This document shows, piece by piece, positions 6,083-8,718 of a stretch of DNA of 8,718 nucleotides. This DNA is from Pseudomonadota bacterium (GTDB taxonomy: Bacteria > Pseudomonadota > Alphaproteobacteria > Caulobacterales > Caulobacteraceae), in the NCBI GenBank assembly GCA_023456105.1, contig JAEYAO010000007.1, positions 1 to 8,718 of the forward strand, given 5' to 3'. Each line of letters starts with the position of its first letter. Position 1 is the stretch's first letter. The notes beneath the pieces are model-generated. The model ran no database searches and was not told the origin of the DNA. It saw only the letters and a program-made list of their open reading frames with translations. The position numbers and the translations under genes are program-made.

Positions 6083-6730
6083 TCAGAAGCGGTAGTTCAG
6101 GCCCAGCTGGACGATCGGCAGCACCTTGTAGTCGTCGGCGTCTTCCTGGATGTCCGCCTCTTCCTGGCGCAGGCGTTCCTGGAAGATCGGATTGTCCGAG
6201 AAGGTCCCGCCGCTGGCCTCAAGGTTCACGACCGGCGCGTCGCCGAACACCGCGCCCGCGGTGAAGCGGAAGCCCAGCCGACCGCCGCGCGTGAAGGTGT
6301 TGTCGAAGCCGATGCCGGCGAAGGGGGCGGTGTCCTCAAGGTCGATGCGGCCGTCGAGGCGACCGACCTGGGCCGGAGTGAAGGTCACGCCGCCGATGCG
6401 GACGTCGCGCGTCGGCGTGGCGTCCAGGTCCACGCCGCGCTCGCCGAAATAGGCGCCGCCAGAGACAAAGAAGCTGTTGCGGAACGGGTGCAGGTCGACA
6501 AAGGCGCCCGGCGACTTGAAGTCGATCTCGGCGTTGTAGTCGACGTCCTGATAGCTGTCGTCGCGGTCCCACTGCAGCACGTCATAGCCGCCGCGCAGCA
6601 CGATCACGTCGTTGAGGGCGAACTGGATGTTGGCGCCGAGGCCGGGCGTGCCGACCTGGGCGCCGACGGCGACGGGACCGGGGACCTGGGCGAGGGCCGC
6701 GGCGGGCGAGGCGAGGAGAATGGCGGCCAC
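6083..6730 (-). CDS. Outer-membrane beta-barrel protein (OmpW-like), signal peptide probably frame-broken
   Basis: A secreted outer-membrane beta-barrel of about 200 residues. Evidence is the signal-peptide core ILLASPAAALAQ, alternating hydrophobic strands rich in Gly and aromatic residues (GANIQFALNDVIVLRGGYDV; FVSGGAYFGERGVDL; RLGFRFTAGAVFG), and an ending VLPIVQLGLNYRF whose last Phe is the usual barrel-assembly signal. An acidic stretch (RQEEADIQEDADDYK) lies just before the last strand. The frame as sequenced starts only at GTG 6730, leaving a short signal peptide without a positive charge. An ATG at 6758 has GGAG six bases upstream and begins MIRLP in another frame. Deleting one C from the six-C run at 6742-6747 joins them into MIRLPRAAAVAAILLASPAA, a textbook signal peptide. 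I therefore think the real start is 6758. No enzyme or transport role can be assigned, and the OmpW-like label is loose. Confidence 0.82.
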   Translation of the reverse strand: MAAILLASPAAALAQVPGPVAVGAQVGTPGLGANIQFALNDVIVLRGGYDVLQWDRDDSYQDVDYNAEIDFKSPGAFVDLHPFRNSFFVSGGAYFGERGVDLDATPTRDVRIGGVTFTPAQVGRLDGRIDLEDTAPFAGIGFDNTFTRGGRLGFRFTAGAVFGDAPVVNLEASGGTFSDNPIFQERLRQEEADIQEDADDYKVLPIVQLGLNYRF

Positions 6731-6847
6731 GGCGGCCGCGCGGGGGGAGGCGGATCATGGGGGGCTCCGGAGGGGAAGAATGGCGTCCGGACACCCGTTT
6801 ACCATCCAGCCCTTACCGGAGGCTTGCAGCCAAGCTTGCGTGCACGC

Positions 6848-7861
6848 TCAGGCGGCCTGGTCCCGGCGGCTCTCCGCCTCGCGCACGGCCTCGGCGGCGC
6901 GGTCCACGACCTCCAGCCCTGCGCCCGGCCGGATCGCCTCCACCGTCAGGATGCGGCGAAAGGCGCGCGCGCCCGGGCGGCCGTGCATCAGGCCCAGCAT
7001 GTGCCGCGTCATGGAGGCGAGCCCGACGCCTTCGGCCAGTCGCGCGGCCATGTAGGGGCGGTAGCGCTCCAGCGCCGCAAAGGCGTCGATATCGGGTACG
7101 TACTCTCCGAACAGGCGACGGTCGGCCTCTCCAAGGATGGCGGGCTCGTGATAGGCGGCGCGGCCCAGCATGACCCCGTCCAGCCGCACGCCGTCGGCGT
7201 CGTCCAGGTGCGCCTCGGCCTCGTCCAGCGAGGCGATCCCGCCGTTCATCGAGATCGAAAGATGCGGCCGCTCGCGCTTCAGCCGGCGCACCAGGGCGTA
7301 GTCCAGCGGCGGCACGTCGCGATTCTCCTTGGGCGACAGGCCCTTCAGCCAGGCCTTGCGCGCATGAACGATGAAGGTCGACACGCCCGCCTTGGCCGAG
7401 GCGTCCACCGTGGCGAACAGGCTTTGCGCGGGGTTCTGGTCGTCCACGCCGATGCGGCATTTGACGGTGGCGGGGACGTCCACGGCCTCGATAATGGCGG
7501 CCATGCAGTCGGCGACCAGTTCCGGCTCCTTCATCAGGCAGGCGCCGAAACGGCCGGACTGGACCCGATCGGACGGGCAGCCGACGTTGAGGTTGATCTC
7601 GTCATAGCCGAAGGCCGCGCCGATCCGCGCCGCCTCGGCCAACTGCGCCGGGTCCGACCCGCCCAACTGCAGCGCCACCGGATGCTCGACCCCATCAAAC
7701 CCCAGCAGCCGCTCGCGATCGCCGTGGATCACCGCAGGCGCCGTCACCATCTCGGTGTAGAGCAGGGCGCGGCCGGTCAGCGCACGGTGAAAGGCGCGGC
7801 AGTGCCGGTCAGTCCAGTCCATCATGGGGGCGATGGACAGCCGTCGATCTAGGGAAGGCAT
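6848..7861 (-). CDS. dusA: tRNA-dihydrouridine(20/20a) synthase DusA
   Basis: A flavin enzyme that reduces uridine 20 and 20a in the D-loop of tRNA to dihydrouridine using NADPH. The 337-residue protein has the usual length and an FMN-binding TIM barrel. SIAPMMDWTDRHCR (9-22) is the DusA-type start, and YTEMVTAPAVIHGD (35-48) follows. NLNVGCPSDRVQSGRFGA (90-107) carries the catalytic Cys95. The ATVKCRIGVDD strand (131-141) and IVHARKAWLKGLSPKENR (164-181) are typical of DusA rather than DusB or DusC. SMNGGI (204-209) and DGVMLGRAAYHEP (228-240) form the phosphate-binding end of the barrel. ATG 7861 is chosen because the conserved block starts eight residues later; no clear Shine-Dalgarno is seen, so the mRNA may have a short leader. 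It is divergent from the lipoprotein gene across 145 bases and lies 89 bases upstream of the beta-barrel start at 6758. Confidence 0.97.
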   Translation of the reverse strand: MPSLDRRLSIAPMMDWTDRHCRAFHRALTGRALLYTEMVTAPAVIHGDRERLLGFDGVEHPVALQLGGSDPAQLAEAARIGAAFGYDEINLNVGCPSDRVQSGRFGACLMKEPELVADCMAAIIEAVDVPATVKCRIGVDDQNPAQSLFATVDASAKAGVSTFIVHARKAWLKGLSPKENRDVPPLDYALVRRLKRERPHLSISMNGGIASLDEAEAHLDDADGVRLDGVMLGRAAYHEPAILGEADRRLFGEYVPDIDAFAALERYRPYMAARLAEGVGLASMTRHMLGLMHGRPGARAFRRILTVEAIRPGAGLEVVDRAAEAVREAESRRDQAA

Positions 7862-7915
7862 GGGCGCGGGAGGGGCTGGTTGCGGGCGGGGTTCCTATAG
7901 CCGCGACGCCGGCGG

Positions 7916-7976
7916 AAGGCGAATGGACCCGCGTCATCTCGCCTTTCGGGGGAACCATAGAGGAGCGGGACCCTTC
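7916..7976 (+). promoter_or_regulatory. Divergent intergenic region with hairpin and candidate EcfG-type promoter
   Basis: Between dusA and the lipoprotein gene, AAGGCGA (7916-7922) pairs with TCGCCTT (7939-7945), with further partial pairing inside. Next comes GGAAC at 7951-7955. A spacer of 16 bases leads to CCTT at 7972-7975. The alphaproteobacterial general stress sigma factor EcfG recognises GGAAC, 16-17 bases, then CGTT, so the -35 is perfect and the -10 has three of four bases. Transcription would start about 25 bases before the lipoprotein ATG. The GGAAC match alone can occur by chance; the stress-type gene downstream adds modest support. Confidence 0.35.
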
Positions 7977-8006
7977 CTGACGGGCAACCTCTGGAAGGGA
8001 AAGCCC

Positions 8007-8357
8007 ATGATCAAACCCGTTCTCGCCCTCGCGGCGACCGCCGCGCTGCTGGCGGCTTGCGGCAACAACGACGCCGCGCCCGAAACCGGACCTGTCGAGG
8101 GTCCGGCGGTGTCTTCGTCTGAAACGCCGCGCAACCCGGCTGTGGACACCGCCGACACGTCCCAGCAGGGCGCCCTGACGCCAGGCGCCAACTCCTTCAC
8201 CGAAGGCCAGGCGCGCGAAGCCATCGAGAAGCAGGGCTACACCGACGTCGGCGCGCTCAGCCAGAACGACCAGGGCGTCTGGTCGGCCACCGCCACCCGC
8301 GACGGCGCCCAGGCCACCGTCTCTGTCGACTACAAGGGCGTGGTGAGCGCGCAGTAG
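8007..8357 (+). CDS. Small lipoprotein with PepSY-like C-terminal region (116 aa)
   Basis: A predicted lipoprotein. The N-terminus MIKPVLALAATAALLAAC has a lysine, a hydrophobic core and a lipobox (L-A-A-C) with the acylated Cys at 18. A flexible Ala/Pro/Thr/Glu-rich segment (19-60) follows. Residues about 64-116 (FTEGQAREAIEKQGYTDVGA, then a GVWSATATRDGAQATVSVDY hairpin and a final KGVVSAQ) look like a small PepSY-type alpha/beta module, common in periplasmic proteins and sometimes inhibitory to peptidases. This module assignment is from pattern only. ATG 8007 is clear: GGAAGGGA sits about 7 bases upstream and the signal peptide begins there. The two residues after Cys18 are Gly-Asn, so no aspartate at +2 would hold it in the inner membrane, if that rule applies here. 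The stress-type gene starts 47 bases after its stop, so the two may be co-transcribed. Confidence 0.85.
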   Translation: MIKPVLALAATAALLAACGNNDAAPETGPVEGPAVSSSETPRNPAVDTADTSQQGALTPGANSFTEGQAREAIEKQGYTDVGALSQNDQGVWSATATRDGAQATVSVDYKGVVSAQ

Positions 8358-8404
8358 CGCACGCCCGCCTCTTTTCCCGCACAACACATCAAAGGAGCCG
8401 CCCC

Positions 8405-8718
8405 ATGGCGACCATCACACGGCTGTTCGACAGCCACTCGCAAGCGCTCGACGCCGTCTCGGACCTCGAGGCCGCAGGCGTCGATCACGACCGCATCAGC
8501 ATCGTCTCCAACAACACCGACAACTGGCACGCCGGGCATTCGCACCCTGACCGCACGGCAGGCGGCCCGCTGGGCGACCGCAACGGCGACGGCGAGAACG
8601 ACGTGGCCGACGGCGCCGGCAAGGGCGCGACTACCGGCGGCGTGATCGGCGCGGCCGGCGGCCTGCTGGCGGGGCTGGGCATGCTGGCCATTCCGGGCCT
8701 GGGTCCGGTGGTCGCGGC
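8405..8718 (+). CDS. YflT/general stress protein 17M-like, 5' portion (cut by right edge)
   Basis: The frame is open from ATG 8405 to the window end, giving 104 complete codons. AAGGAG lies about 8 bases before the ATG, a strong ribosome site. Residues 1-36 (MATITRLFDSHSQALDAVSD then LEAAGVDHDRISIVSN) match the N-terminal alpha/beta module of YflT/GSP17M-type general stress proteins. Residues 37-72 are polar, with the acidic loop DRNGDGENDVADG (58-70). From about 73 a glycine-rich hydrophobic segment (GATTGGVIGAAGGLLAGLGM then LAIPGLGPVVA) resembles a glycine zipper that could insert in or associate with membranes. The C-terminal part, which in relatives usually carries another copy of the conserved module or a short tail, is outside the window. 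The biochemical role of the family is unknown; expression under stress is the usual association. It follows the lipoprotein gene on the same strand. Confidence 0.85.
   Translation, partial: MATITRLFDSHSQALDAVSDLEAAGVDHDRISIVSNNTDNWHAGHSHPDRTAGGPLGDRNGDGENDVADGAGKGATTGGVIGAAGGLLAGLGMLAIPGLGPVVA

Noticed and set aside
4500..6095. Long plus-strand open frame of 531 codons
   Set aside because: It is antisense to the 3D-domain and TauE genes, which carry clear domain motifs. Its translation is Arg/Gly/His/Gln-rich with no domain, as expected for a shadow frame in high-GC DNA.
6488..7852. Plus-strand open frame of 454 codons opposite dusA
   Set aside because: It is a shadow of dusA and the beta-barrel gene, with low-complexity His/Arg/Gly translation and no domain.
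1..8718. Defence system, prophage, insertion sequence, CRISPR, tRNA or rRNA
   Set aside because: No transposase, integrase, nuclease or toxin motifs, no regularly spaced repeats and no cloverleaf or rRNA signatures were found on either strand; the genes are mostly housekeeping or envelope functions.

Overview
The window is chromosomal DNA from a high-GC (roughly two thirds G+C) alphaproteobacterium. The gene families fit Caulobacterales, and Brevundimonas or a close relative is my best guess. This rests on protein flavour, GC content, the hairpin-rich intergenic repeat and a flagellar remnant, not on a database match. There are eight intact or edge-truncated genes, one gene with a probable frameshift in its signal peptide, and one degraded reading frame.

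Left part (1-2168): the 3' portion of glyS (glycyl-tRNA synthetase beta chain) enters from the left edge on the plus strand. It carries a low-GC segment of about 140 codons where the family normally has only about 30-40 residues. It converges on a minus-strand DUF1428 gene, and a composite palindromic repeat lies between the two 3' ends. Upstream of DUF1428 is a minus-strand remnant resembling the end of a flagellar rod-type protein, followed by the leader of the helicase gene.

Centre (2169-4517): a DeaD-type DEAD-box RNA helicase with a DbpA-type RNA-binding domain and a basic KPF/GFK tail, then a small Mpo1/DUF962-family membrane protein, both on plus. A perfect 19-bp hairpin ends this unit and serves the convergent minus-strand unit too.

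Right-centre (4515-7861), all minus strand: dusA (tRNA dihydrouridine synthase), an outer-membrane beta-barrel protein, a TauE/SafE-type permease and a secreted 3D-domain protein, in transcription order. They look like loosely packed independent genes rather than one pathway.

Right end (7862-8718): divergent from dusA, a small lipoprotein and a truncated YflT-like (general stress 17M-type) protein with a glycine-rich segment. A GGAAC box upstream hints at control by an EcfG-type general stress sigma factor.

I see no defence system, mobile element, CRISPR array, tRNA or rRNA. The most unusual features are the compositional island inside glyS and the frame-broken signal peptide of the beta-barrel gene.
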